In this document: piece by piece, positions 22,122 through 31,475 of the stretch | How positions within the stretch are numbered: the first letter of the stretch is position 1 | Layout: every line of letters begins with the position of its first letter | DNA from: Doryteuthis pealeii | Taxonomy: Eukaryota > Mollusca > Cephalopoda > Myopsida > Loliginidae | Assembly (NCBI GenBank): GCA_023376005.1 | Contig: CM042143.1 | Coordinates: 83,134,090 to 83,198,089, forward strand | Length of the DNA: 64,000 nucleotides | Direction of reading: 5' to 3' | Made by a program: the position numbers and the translations under genes | Notes under the pieces: model-generated | Told to the model about the DNA's origin: nothing | Database searches by the model: none | What the model saw: the letters and a program-made list of their open reading frames with translations, nothing else

Positions 22122-22143
22122 ATATATATATATATTAGTCATT
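22122..22143. repeat. Short (TA)n beside hammerhead
   Basis: About seven TA units, 8 bp beyond stem I of the motif at 22144-22183. Confidence 0.85.
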
Positions 22144-22183
22144 CACAGACACAGTATTTCGACGTTTACGTCTCTTCAGTGCG
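22144..22183 (-). ncRNA. Hammerhead ribozyme, type I, intact core
   Basis: Minus strand, in order: stem I strand CGCA, core CTGAAGA (22173-22179; position 7 may be any base), stem II GACG/CGTC closing TAAA or AA, GAAA (22157-22160), stem III of about three pairs with a tiny loop, then the GTC cleavage triplet, then the stem I partner TGTG. All conserved core residues (C3, U4, G5, A6, G8, A9, G12, A13, A14, A15.1-U16.1, C17) are present. Predicted cleavage lies between 22148 and 22147. Short stem III is usual in metazoan retroelement hammerheads. The decayed sister is at 4065-4106. Confidence 0.7.
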
Positions 22184-22240
22184 GCTCGACTTTAACAGCT
22201 ACGTCTAAGTGGGAGCGAAACCCGACTGAATTAAAGAAAT

Positions 22241-22260
22241 GGATATAAATCCGACAGTGT
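22241..22260. repeat. Conserved GGAAxTxAATCCGACAGTxT box
   Basis: One of four such boxes (others at 9711, 22559 and 31211), each in or beside a (TA)n-linked inverted-repeat or hammerhead-like element. Confidence 0.6.
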
Positions 22261-22305
22261 AAATGTACAAACATATAGTGTCGGTTTAAAGATGTCACCT
22301 TTCGA

Positions 22306-22310
<5 letters not shown>

Positions 22311-22390
<80 letters not shown>
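22311..22390. repeat. (CA)n then (TA)n
   Basis: CA run 22311-22338, TA run 22338-22390. Confidence 0.95.
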
Positions 22391-22392
<2 letters not shown>

Positions 22393-22483
22393 GATAATAA
22401 TTGTAACAATAATTTGATTTGAAAATCGCATAGGTGATAAACTATCAGTTATCAAGCGCCCCTGATTCCATGTTTTCGCTACC

Positions 22484-22487
<4 letters not shown>

Positions 22488-22541
<54 letters not shown>
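22488..22541. repeat. (TA)n microsatellite
   Basis: About 27 TA units, followed by the box at 22559-22579. Confidence 0.95.
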
Positions 22542-22547
<6 letters not shown>

Positions 22548-22629
22548 GGGAGTTAATTGGAAAATAAATCTGACAGTATGTAGAAAATAGAAAAAATATG
22601 AAGTATTCCAAAAAGATGAATTTATTCTT

Positions 22630-22679
22630 GAAGTCGCCGTTATAACGTTTCAGTTTTAGTAAACCTTCATCAGAACTCG
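22630..22679 (-). ncRNA. Hammerhead-like motif with mutated cleavage site
   Basis: On the minus strand the core CTGATGA (22667-22673) is intact. Stem II AGGTTT/AAACT has one mismatch, GAAA is present, stem III is the self-complementary CGTTATAACG, and five stem I pairs form (GAGTT with GACTT, allowing wobble). U16.1 is G at 22637, so it is probably inactive. Confidence 0.55.
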
Positions 22680-22705
22680 AGATGGAAAGAATGTTGTTTG
22701 AGTTG

Positions 22706-22708
<3 letters not shown>

Positions 22709-22759
<51 letters not shown>
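22709..22759. repeat. (TA)n microsatellite
   Basis: About 25 TA units. Confidence 0.95.
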
Positions 22760-22761
<2 letters not shown>

Positions 22762-23190
22762 GTAATCTCGTCACAAACAGTATACAGACTAATCAAAATT
22801 GATCTATAGAAAGTCTCAAGTGATAAGATTAAAGTGAGGGGATTAGAGTCTGGCGCCAAGACTCGGATGTCTCACCCCCCGGGGAGCGACTAACGTTCTG
22901 TCTAAACGCGTATTTTTCACAAAATCTCCAATCCACTCTTAATCCAATTTCATTCGTTGGTTTTTCGGTTTCACCCCCCCCCCTTTTTTTTTTTGTTTTT
23001 GCTTATCTTTAAAATAAAAATATATATAATAAATAAAACAATAACAAAAAAAAAAAAAAGAAAAAAAAAGGAAGCCCAGTGTCGTTTTTCGGAAATGTCC
23101 AGTTGCTGGATGAAGCGACGGAAAGAAAAAACTGTCAAACTGTGAGACATGAAAGAGGCGGGAAATACGTGCAAAAAAAAAAAAAAAGAA
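22760..23190. other. No gene seen; homopolymer-rich
   Basis: Poly-C, poly-T and poly-A runs near 22974-23070 and 23171-23197. Confidence 0.5.
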
Positions 23191-23197
23191 AAAAAAA

Positions 23198-23232
23198 GGT
23201 CACGTGACCCCATCACTTGCGTGCACGTGACC
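23198..23232. promoter_or_regulatory. Paired CACGTG E-boxes
   Basis: GGTCACGTGACC (perfect 12-bp palindrome, 23198-23209) and GCACGTGACC (23223-23232) have CACGTG cores 24 bp apart inside the long HELT intron. CACGTG is bound by several bHLH classes, including HEY/HELT-type repressors, so autoregulation is possible but inferred. Confidence 0.4.
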
Positions 23233-23365
23233 TTTAGTAGGGGGTCAATTTCGAATCTTTGGGATGAAATGTATTATGATATTTACCGTTGTCTAGGCAG
23301 ATTGGACATGTCGGTCGAAGGTCTTCTTAACAGTGGGATTTGAAACCTTATTGCTCATCCATCGC

Positions 23366-23370
<5 letters not shown>

Positions 23371-23402
<32 letters not shown>
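23371..23402. repeat. (CA)n microsatellite
   Basis: About 16 CA units. Confidence 0.95.
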
Positions 23403-23404
<2 letters not shown>

Positions 23405-23694
23405 TCTATTGCCGAGTCAACGAAACTGTTCTTGCCCCCCCCCACTCTCGCAAAAAATTCGGCCCGTCTGTCGGTTACTTTGTGTACATATTTGAAAGTC
23501 AATCCAGTTATCCATGTTTGCTGTACACTCAGCGTCTGCAAAGCACTCGAGGTGGTACTTCCGGGCGGGAAATTAGTATTATGACTCGTGATGGACAGAG
23601 AAACAAAATAACGTAGTTACACCAAATATCCATAGCCTAATGATGAAACCCCCCCCCAAAAAAAACCCCAAAAAACAAAACAAAAAAACAAAAA

Positions 23695-23800
23695 AAAACC
23701 ATTTATTTTATACGACAATTTTTTTTTACAACATAATGTCTTTGTTAACATACTTAATCCAACGCACTTCTCCATTAATCACATTACCGATCAAAAATTA
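23695..23800 (-). mobile_element. Possible mariner C-terminal relic
   Basis: The minus strand reads INGEVRWIKYVNKDIML, resembling the end of the mariner relic at 9440-9555 at a lower level. It is weak and frameshifted. Confidence 0.35.
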
Positions 23801-23889
23801 CACAGAAATGATTTCAGATCAAAACTAAAGTTAATAACTGTATCATTTTACGGACTTATTAAAACAACTTCATGTGTGTATATACAGGG

Positions 23890-24088
23890 TCTAGCGTAAT
23901 GATATATGCTTATAACCCTGGAGTATAAATACAACTATTCTCCCTCCAGCTATTAATAAATAGTAGTGTAGACTGGGCTCTTTAACCTTTATATGGCAAC
24001 CGGTCTAGGAGAAGGAAAACTGTGAATACAAACAGACATTCAGAGGGATGGGCTCTGTCAGGCTATTTCTGCTCAAGATACGCTACAG
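23890..24088 (+). mobile_element. SINE B with internal deletion
   Basis: It has the SINE B body from 'gcttataaccctggagtata' to 'gctcaagatacgctaca'. The tRNA head and its downstream part are reduced to 'ctagcgtaatgatatatg'. Confidence 0.7.
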
Positions 24089-24530
24089 CTGTGCTTCTCA
24101 TAGCCGGTCTGCCTGACTGGTGCCGGTTCGTGGAGTACAACCTGCTGGTGTGCCGGTGCCAGACATGATTCTTAAAAAATTACATAATTTTGAAGTACGG
24201 CAACTGTACATATAAACTAAAATTAGAAATATATTTTAAAAAATTCAACTGACTGAAATCGCTCTCAATATGCTGCTCCCATTTCCATCAACATACTTAT
24301 GCGATGCTGTGTTTTTTTCAACAATGAGTGTGATAAAAACGAAGTACAGGAACAATTTGGATATTCAAGAACCATTGCGTGTGGCACTCTCTTCTATCGA
24401 ACCGAGACTTGACAAAATTACAAATAAAGAGCAGTCTAACTGTTCTCATTGACTATACACTGAGGATTAGTTTATATTGATGATAGATTTCTGTATTAAA
24501 TAAAGCTAATTTTAACAAGCCTGCATAAAT
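24089..24530 (+). mobile_element. hAT transposase remnant (C-terminal dimerisation region)
   Basis: The plus frame from about 24232 reads KIQLTEIALNMLLPFPSTY then LCDAVFFSTMSVIKTKYRN and ends VALSSIEPRLDKI...SH at a TGA (24450-24452). This is the C-terminal hAT dimerisation region found in ZBED5/SCAND3-like transposases. A 5' CAGCTGTGCTTCTCA at about 24086-24100 resembles a hAT terminal repeat, joined to the coding tail across a large deletion. No 3' inverted repeat was found. Confidence 0.75.
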
Positions 24531-24589
24531 ACTTTTTATTCGATGTTTAACAAATTTTATACATTTATGAAATTATGGCGAGTGCTGTC

Positions 24590-24745
24590 CACCCCGTTCT
24601 GCAACGTTTTTTCACAGGTCGAGACTGAGTGAATGAAAAGGTTCACCTTATTCCCGTGCAAGAAGAATAGAATGGCCCTTCAATTTTAGAATAACGCACG
24701 AGGGACACCGGACTGCAACACGTGCAGTCCGGTGTCCCTCGATCT
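24590..24745. repeat. Mosaic duplicate of 26.05-26.71 kb with 19-bp hairpin
   Basis: 24590-24668 matches 26133-26217 (gctgtccaccccgttctgca, gtcgagactgagtgaatg). 24669-24693 matches 26684-26709 (aatggcccttcaattttaga). 24699-24717 and 24723-24741 form a perfect 19-bp inverted repeat around ACACG, one arm of which resembles 26064-26079. Confidence 0.75.
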
Positions 24746-25129
24746 TTTTGTATCGATCTAAAAAAATGTCAACAGGTCAGCAACTTCCAAAAGTTGTGCG
24801 CGTCTGAAAGGTATGTATTTGAGTAACAGTAGCCATACCATTTCAGTTACCATAATGGCGTGGAATGCAGAACATCGTTAGTTTGGATTTTAACGAATTG
24901 GAAACAATGACTTGGCGAGTGCTGCAGAACTTTAGGGTGAGGCTTCAGGAGTGAGGATAAGTATTTCCACGAGGACAAAGACTTATACGATATAATCTTT
25001 TAAAACAAATTGATCAAACTTTTGAGAAAGAGGGATGACCCTCGAAATATTGGTAAATAAAAAAAACAACAACACAATATTCAGCATTTTGTTTCTGATG
25101 TAAATTTTTTCATGCTTCTAAAACGACCA

Positions 25130-25162
25130 ACATTTTTCCCTGATAATTATATATGTACTCAT

Positions 25163-25225
<63 letters not shown>

Positions 25226-25250
25226 AGTACATATATTATCATAAGGGGAA
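25130..25250. repeat. Imperfect inverted repeat around (CA)n(TA)n
   Basis: The arms 'atatatgtactcatca' and 'tgatgagtacatatat' enclose CA (25164-25184) and TA (25185-25221) runs. Confidence 0.7.
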
Positions 25251-25299
25251 AATTTTATGTGTGTGTACTTCAAATTAATGAGAAATTCTGTCGTTACAG

Positions 25300-25668
25300 T
25301 CACACTATGAAAATCTAAGTTAGATTTGCCTCAAAACACCCCATATTATTAGTGCATTTAAAATCCAGCAATGTGTCTTATAAAGCACTAAGAAATAAAG
25401 GTTTACATAATATATAGTGTGGTTAATTTGCATACTGGTTTAAAAAAACCCGGGTTTAATAAATAATTATTTGTTATTATTGATCTCTAATATTGTTTTA
25501 TTCTTCAATGTATTAAAATCAATCCTATAAATGATTTCATATAGAAACCAATTAAAATATAATCAAAATAAGTGTAATCCGTTTATATACATTCTTATTT
25601 AATTTCGTTAATGTTTCATTACATTAAAACTAAAATACTTACGCCCGGAGGGTGCATGTTCTTGCTAG
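25300..25668 (+). mobile_element. Helitron-like family D, 5'-truncated
   Basis: It ends with the CGCCC-GGA-GGGTG hairpin and CTAG followed by T. The interior matches 39.1-39.5 and 43.3-43.7 kb. Confidence 0.75.
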
Positions 25669-25699
25669 TTAAATTGAATTAAAGATAGATATTGTAAGT

Positions 25700-26230
25700 C
25701 AGGAATTAATGCGGGAGGTGTATGTTTATACTTGTATGTCTACATGTGTGTGTATGTGTGTGTGTGGGGGGGGGGTATGTAGTGTATATCCCACGCACGT
25801 GTGTGTGTATATTCGTTTGGGGGAGAAAAAAGAGGGAAATGTGTTTGTGCGAGCGAAAGCAAAGTTTTGTCTCTGTCGGGGGGGGGGTCATCTGCCTAAA
25901 ATAGACACACACTTCTCGTTGGTGCCATACTGTGCAGCGTTCAGGTTTCGTTCTCTTGTTTTTCTTTTTTTTTCTTTTCGGTCTGACTGCTGAATCAAGG
26001 ACAACCGTGCGGGAGTTTCCGTCCTTTTCCGAAGATGGAGAAAAAGGACACGGGCAGTCGAACGAGGAACACCGGACTGCACGTGTATCCCCCTCCCCCT
26101 CCCAACGACACGCGCCGTGCTTCCTTGTCCAGCTGCTGTCCACCCCGTTCTGCAACGTCTTCACAGGTCGAGACTGAGTGAATGAAAAGGTTCACCTTAT
26201 TCCCGTGCAAGTAGAATAGTAATTAATGAT
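25700..26230. other. G/C-rich block with G and TG runs
   Basis: Higher GC than the surroundings, with poly-G runs at 25767 and 25878 and several CpGs. Frames read through low-complexity segments and match no family I recognise. Part is duplicated at 24.6 kb. Confidence 0.4.
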
Positions 26231-26280
26231 TCACAAAGGTGATGATATATAAATGGCATCTTCTGCAGATTATGAAATTG

Positions 26281-26322
26281 TGTGTGTGTGTGTGTGTGTG
26301 TGGCGCGCGCGCGCGTGTGTGT
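26281..26322. repeat. (TG)n and (GC)n run
   Basis: A TG run then alternating GC. Confidence 0.9.
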
Positions 26323-26400
26323 AGGACGGTTAATTTGGGAGAACGAGAAAAGGAGTAGCGTAGATAAATTCAGGGTATATAAACTGTAATAAAGTAAAAA

Positions 26401-26645
26401 GTAAAGTCGTCGGGGCGGCCTAAAGTCGGTATCAGCCAGTCAGCGAGGGAGTCTATCCCCTTTTCAATAGCGCTAGACAAAGGAGATTGTTTTTAGGCGT
26501 CTGAGGTGGAGCGCCACACCTACCATCAGCTCCTTACTTTACCGCACAGATCCCTGTGCTACTCATACGCTGAGTTAGCGAGGACCGGTATCGAACTAGG
26601 AACCTTGTGGTTTCTAGCCGAACGCTCTACCGACTGAGCTATCCC
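26401..26645 (-). mobile_element. SINE A, full length
   Basis: The minus strand begins 'ggatagctcagtcggtagag' (A-box), has 'ggttcctagttcgatac' (B-box), then the full body to 'gccgccccgacgactttac'. It is the best-preserved SINE A copy in the window. Confidence 0.85.
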
Positions 26646-26823
26646 GTGCACACATTGCTCTAAAAAGGAATATATAAGGAAACCAGAATGGCCCTTCAAT
26701 TTTAGAATAACTATAGATACAGAATGAAATCTCTAAATTATAATAAACTTCTCGCAGTAGAACAACATTTTTTCCCGACAGACCATAATTTTAGCAGAAG
26801 ATAGATTCCCTATAAAGAGAAGA

Positions 26824-27305
26824 CTAGCAGGACCTGTGGACATACCACAGTATGATAATTTAATTATTACAACGTTTGATATGTTTGCTTAAGACTTATT
26901 CCTAAATAGTTCAATATGTAAAAAGCATAACAATCTTGATTTAACTCTCTCTCTCACTGTCTCTTTCTTTCTTTCCTTCTTTTCCATCTTTTCATTATGT
27001 TCGATTGAAACAGATTATTGTTATCGCTTCTTCGCGCTCACCTCCTCTCTATATTTTCCTTTCCTCTCTTTCTTTCTTATATTTTTTCTGTGTAGCATGG
27101 TCCTTTTTCTTCCCTTTCTTTCTTTATAATAAAAGCGGAATGGTCTATTAGTTAGCTGAGGCGAACACCCCCATAAGAAATAATAATTCGGGGGATAATC
27201 AACACCAGATAATCAGGATTTACATTTTTGCATTTCTTCTTGGACGATTTGGACGGTCTCATTTTTAACTAGAGGGTGTTGCAAGATGACAATTAAGGAA
27301 CACGA
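26824..27305 (-). mobile_element. Helitron-like family C, full copy
   Basis: The minus strand starts TCGTGTTCCTTAATTG after an A. It ends with the hairpin CTGTGG-TATGT-CCACAG, then GTCCTGCTAG before a T. It is 482 bp, pyrimidine-rich inside, and non-coding. It shows the complete set of Helitron hallmarks: TC start, subterminal hairpin, CTAG end and A^T insertion. Confidence 0.85.
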
Positions 27306-27650
27306 TTATTTTTTGATTAAAATTATTCAATGTTAGTATATGTTGCATTAGGGTTTTTATTTCTTCTGTATATGACAGTTTTATTATTCTATTACGTAAG
27401 CTTTCTTTAAGATCTAATATTCCTTTTTCATGTTTAATGTTGGAGTATAGGGATTTAACGTCCATCGTTACTAATATAATATTTTGGGGGATCGATTTAA
27501 TGTTTATAATTTTATTAAGGAACTCAGTAATGTCACGTATGTAGGATTTAACTTGTTTAGTTAAAGGTTGTGTACTGTAATCATCGTATTTGGATTTTTT
27601 GGTAGTGTGGCAATTGATTAGGGAGATTACAAAGTCTACCTGGGGTTTTT
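27306..27650 (-). mobile_element. Penelope-like RT fragment
   Basis: The minus frame reads CHTTKKSKYDDYSTQPLTKQ, then SIPQNIILVTMDVKSLYSNI followed by KHEKGI. The LVTxDVxSLYxNIxHxxGI motif is typical of Penelope-like reverse transcriptases (fingers/palm boundary with the first catalytic Asp). The YxDD region is missing and the downstream edge is cut at the Helitron boundary, so the copy is a relic. Confidence 0.75.
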
Positions 27651-28630
27651 ATCTGACGTATTTTGGGTAATAAATAAAATCAAGTTAGTTTAGTATTTAC
27701 AGCAGACCCCACCTCTCAAGCTTATGTTCGATTCATGTATGCTAAAAAGGGGGAGGTCCCTTAAGTAAAAGAAATTGTGATATTGTAATAAGTACTTGGT
27801 ACAATTACTTAAGCATAACATTTATTATCTACATGTATATATAATATACAAAAATCTATTTATATATCTAGATAATGAATTAATATGATTTATGATAAAT
27901 TATTTCAATTTTTTAAATGCATGTCATCATATCGTTTTTTTCTATCAACTTTAACTTTTAACTTAACTAATCAAGTAATTTTATAGTTTAATAAAGATAT
28001 ACAGCTCATTCAACTGTAGCATATGGAAATCTAATAGATTGCAATAGAGTTATCATGTTAATAATTAATTAGAATGATTTTTATTCTTTATTGACTAACA
28101 GAACTACAATGGTTAAATTACAAAAAATACTAATAGTACCATGTACTCATTTGGTTACCTCATTTTAGGAATATTACTCCATTTTCTTTAGAGGTAACAG
28201 GTACTTTTTACAATATCACAATTTTTCCTTAAGGGGAGCCCCTTTTTGGTATCTAAATTTTGACCCCCGCTGTTTACGTGTGTAGTTGTTTCAAATGTAA
28301 GCTTTCTTTAAGATCGATATTTTTAAAATGCATTTTTTTAAATGGGTTGATGATAGTATTTATATGTTCAATTTAGGGGTCATTGTCATTAGAGACTCTT
28401 TGATAAGATAAAGCAAGAATTCTTCTATAATGTAGCTGTGTCAGTGTTACTGCATGGGTTTATTTTTTTTTAACATAATTATCTAATTTTCCCGCCGATA
28501 GAATGGCAAACGTGTTTGTTGTAATTTCTGTAGAAATCTTACATCATTATATATATTATGAACGCATTATATATATCTCATTGGCATTTCAGTCTCGGAA
28601 GACTATAAAAAAGTTTTTGTGCCCCTGAAG
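27651..28630. other. No gene seen
   Basis: Very AT-rich. 28290-28480 could be further Penelope relic ('taagctttctttaagatc' also occurs at 27396), but no clear frame was found. Confidence 0.4.
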
Positions 28631-28787
28631 TTACAGCGCCTCCTGTGACTGTGAAGTCCGATGTTTAAAAAACATTCTCGACCACAGATTTCGCATTTGA
28701 AGGCTGTCCCTGAAGATGTTGATGTGCTGGTACTTTGTTGCCGCTGCTTTCTTCTAGACCTCTTAGCTTTACGGTGTTGCGTCAGGG
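28631..28787 (-). mobile_element. LINE ORF2 terminal zinc-finger fragment
   Basis: The minus frame reads TAFKCEICGRECFLNIGLHS then HRRRC. This CxxC...GLxSHxxxC finger is the usual last domain of many invertebrate LINE ORF2 proteins. It is cut by a SINE A at 28788. Confidence 0.65.
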
Positions 28788-28878
28788 TGTGCTACTCATA
28801 CGCTAAGCTGGCGAGGGCCGGTATCGAACTAGGAACCTTGTGGTTTCTAGACGAACACTCTACCGACTGAGCTAACCC
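28788..28878 (-). mobile_element. SINE A head fragment
   Basis: Only the tRNA-like head and early body are present. The 3' half is replaced by LINE sequence. Confidence 0.75.
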
Positions 28879-29010
28879 CACCCCTAGCTACGTGTTAAAT
28901 AGTACCACTGCGGTCTACAAGGATTGCTTTGGGATTAGATAACCCACGAAAGTTGATATACCGTTAAAAAAAGGAACAAAACCATTCATTTGTCGCCTTT
29001 TATTAGTTTG

Positions 29011-29250
29011 GACCGGTTTAGCTCAGTCGGTAGAGCACCCAACTAAGAATCCTGGTTCGATACCAATCCCCGACAATTCAGCGCATGAGAAAGCACAGAT
29101 TGGGTAATCTAATCTGTGCCGTAAAGTCGGGAGCTGACGGTAGGTGTGGTGCTCCACCTCAGTAAAATCAATCTTGCACTAGCGAAAAGGGGATAGATTC
29201 CCTTGTTGTCCGGCTGATACCGACTATAGTCCATTCCACCAACTTTACTT
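29011..29250 (+). mobile_element. SINE A, full length
   Basis: The head 'ggtttagctcagtcggtaga' and 'cctggttcgatacc' lead into the full body and the ctttacttacttac tail. Confidence 0.85.
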
Positions 29251-29560
29251 ACTTACTTTATTTGCTAATGCAAAAAAGTTGCATTAAAAAAGTAATAATA
29301 ATTAAAGGTAATGAAAATAAAGAGAAAAGAAAGGTAAACTTTCATTAGGTAAAATAGAAGAGAAAGGTAAATAGAAAATAATGAAATGATAATGATAATT
29401 ATAATGAAAGGTAAATAGTAAATAATGAAAGGTAAAATAGAAAAGAAGGTAATGAAAATAAATAGAAAAGTAATAAATAATTTTAAAAAAAATAAGTAAA
29501 AAGTTACTTTATTTGCTAATGCGTCAATTTAGGGAAAATAAATAAATGAATAAAATTTAC

Positions 29561-29657
29561 CATTTTCAAATCTCATTCCAATTTCAGTCGCTTGCACTGC
29601 TCGTAAATATTCGACTGTCATTTCGAGAATTTCGGCTTTCTCTAATTTGCCTGTTGA
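29561..29657 (-). CDS. HELT: HELT exon: end of bHLH loop and helix 2
   Basis: A 97-bp internal exon with a cag acceptor (29658-29660) and GTAAAT donor. It encodes STGKLEKAEILEMTVEYLRA then VQATEIGMRFEN, plus the first base of a Gly codon. KLEKAEILEMTV is the diagnostic helix 2 of HES/HEY/HELT proteins, and AEILEMTV with Y at the next turn fits HELT best. It joins in frame to AKQ of the upstream exon (phase 0) and to the Orange-domain exon (phase 1). The intron in the loop just before helix 2 is a conserved position in this family. The exon is too short to appear as a long frame and rests on homology plus splice sites. Confidence 0.93.
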
Positions 29658-29962
29658 CTGAAAAATAAAAAAATAAAAAGAAATTAGTTGCAATATTAAT
29701 TATTTGTACGATCATCAAATGATTACCCTTAATCATTATTATCATTTTTATTTCTTAACGAATTTAATTGACAATGTTGAAATCGGCTAGAATATCCAGA
29801 AGAATCATGAGGACCTGAGACTTGTTACTCAAACTCCAGTGAAAGATCAACTAACGCTGGTGTGAAAAGCTCCTGATAACTCCTTTGTGTGTGTGAACTC
29901 TCTTCAGCGACTGTCCTGCTAAACACGTCGAAGAATAACAATATAGTATTACATATATTATT

Positions 29963-30220
29963 ATACCAAAGCTGAGCGAATCAATGTTGGTCTCATAAAG
30001 ACGTTTTTTACTGTTTAGTTTAATGGCACAAAATTCATATAAAAATATTCCTTAGTTTTAGGATTGAGTTACGTTTGAAAAAAAAAATCCTTTTTAATTG
30101 GTTATAATTAGTCGTAATTTGCAATTAAGTCAAAAGCTGACCCGTCTCTTACCCCACATTCTGCCTATCACTTTTCCCTTCTCTATGTATATCTTGATTA
30201 CCTCGTTATATATGTTAGTT

Positions 30221-30298
<78 letters not shown>

Positions 30299-30410
30299 TG
30301 CGAATTTGTATGTTAAGTTTCATAAGCAGCGAACCAGTAGCTTCAACATCTTCGTTCTTAATAAATTCAAATTAGGTCAAACTTTCCCTTTCTTAGAAAT
30401 CTTACAAAAG
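29963..30410 (+). repeat. Repeat family N copy 3
   Basis: Third copy, with (GA)n at 30224-30297 and the post-array 'aaattaggtcaa' segment. Same order as 17650-18060. Confidence 0.65.
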
Positions 30411-30691
30411 GATTTTAATGTTTTTTTTAATTCTCCTTTTTTAATGTTCCTCGTTGTTTGTCAAATCCAGTGGCGGTATACAACACTAGGTTACATGGTA
30501 TCAGTTACAAAGAACGATGCCTGATTTGACCTATCATTGATCACTCAAGAAGATTGATTGTCTTTTCATAAGGTTAGAAAACAACAACCGTCCAGCTGTT
30601 TACTTGCACCAAATATTGCAGATATCTATCTTAATACACTCGTGTTATTGCTCTAATGTCAGGAAGTGTTTTAATGTATTAGTTATGATGA

Positions 30692-30896
30692 CGGGTTTTC
30701 CTTCTCCTAGATCGGTTGCCATATCAAGTTTAGCCCAGTCTACACTATTTACCCATAGCAGGAGGGAGAGTAGTTGGATGCATACCTTTCACAAGGCTAT
30801 TAACGCTATATGAAATGCAAACAATCTCATCCAAGATTTGAACTCGTCTCTCCGTCCATTTCCTCCGATGGTAACCAATACACAACGCGCCTCCGC
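30692..30896 (-). mobile_element. SINE B
   Basis: The minus strand has a damaged tRNA head and a clear body. It lies head to head with the next copy, about 24 bp away. Confidence 0.75.
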
Positions 30897-30919
30897 ATTT
30901 ACGACGTTTAAGGAATGGT

Positions 30920-31175
30920 GGAAGCGCATGGTGTAATGGTTAGAGTTGTAGGAAATGGACTTATTGACCCGAGTTCATATCCTGGATGAGGCTGTTTGCA
31001 TTTCGCATAGCGCTAATACCCTTGAGATAAGGTATGAATCCAACTATTCTCCCTCCAGCTATAGGTAAATAGTAGGGCAGACTGGACTCTTTAACCTTGG
31101 CTAGGTGACCAGTCTAGGAGAAGGCAAACTCTGAATTAAAACCTCTTTAACCCCATTCTGCTCGCGCGGTGGGGT
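30920..31175 (+). mobile_element. SINE B, near full length
   Basis: The head 'gcgcatggtgtaatggttag' and 'gagttcatatcctgga' lead into the full body and a 'cccattctgctcgcgcgg' end. Confidence 0.8.
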
Positions 31176-31210
31176 ATATATATATATGTGTGTGTGTAAA
31201 AATAGAAATT

Positions 31211-31410
31211 GGAAATGAATCCGACAATATGAGGAAGAATGAATAAAGAAAAGAAAGAATAGAATGGATAATAAAAGATGAATTTAATCAATATCACTTA
31301 CACATGTGTTTCGGTCAGTTCATCTGTGTGAAAATATTCCGCACATGAAGGTCGAAACTTCTTCATCTTTTATTATCCATTCTATTCTTTCTTTTCTTTA
31401 TTCATTCTTC

Positions 31411-31414
<4 letters not shown>
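31211..31414. mobile_element. Inverted-repeat element with box and hammerhead-like arm
   Basis: The box GGAAATGAATCCGACAATAT (31211-31230) is followed by a perfect inverted repeat of about 53 bp (31226-31280 and 31360-31414). In the loop the minus strand reads CAGATGA, GAAA, the self-complementary CACATGTG, then TA: a decayed hammerhead-like layout (U4 is A). (TA)n follows from 31415. Confidence 0.6.

Positions 31415-31471
<57 letters not shown>
31415..31471. repeat. (TA)n microsatellite
   Basis: About 28 TA units. Confidence 0.95.

Positions 31472-31475
<4 letters not shown>

Larger units (their letters stand above)
11572..29560 (-). other. HELT: HELT intron (about 18 kb, repeat-rich)
   Basis: It is bounded by a GTAAAT donor at 29560 and a CAG acceptor at 11572. 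The upstream exon ends in phase 1 and the split codon restores Gly. The interior holds two SINE families, Helitrons, hAT, mariner and Penelope relics and many microsatellites. No second host gene was recognised inside it. Confidence 0.85.

Noticed and set aside
25706..26164. 152-codon minus frame
   Set aside because: Low-complexity His/Thr/Arg/Lys runs, other frames are also open, and part is duplicated as non-coding sequence at 24.6 kb.
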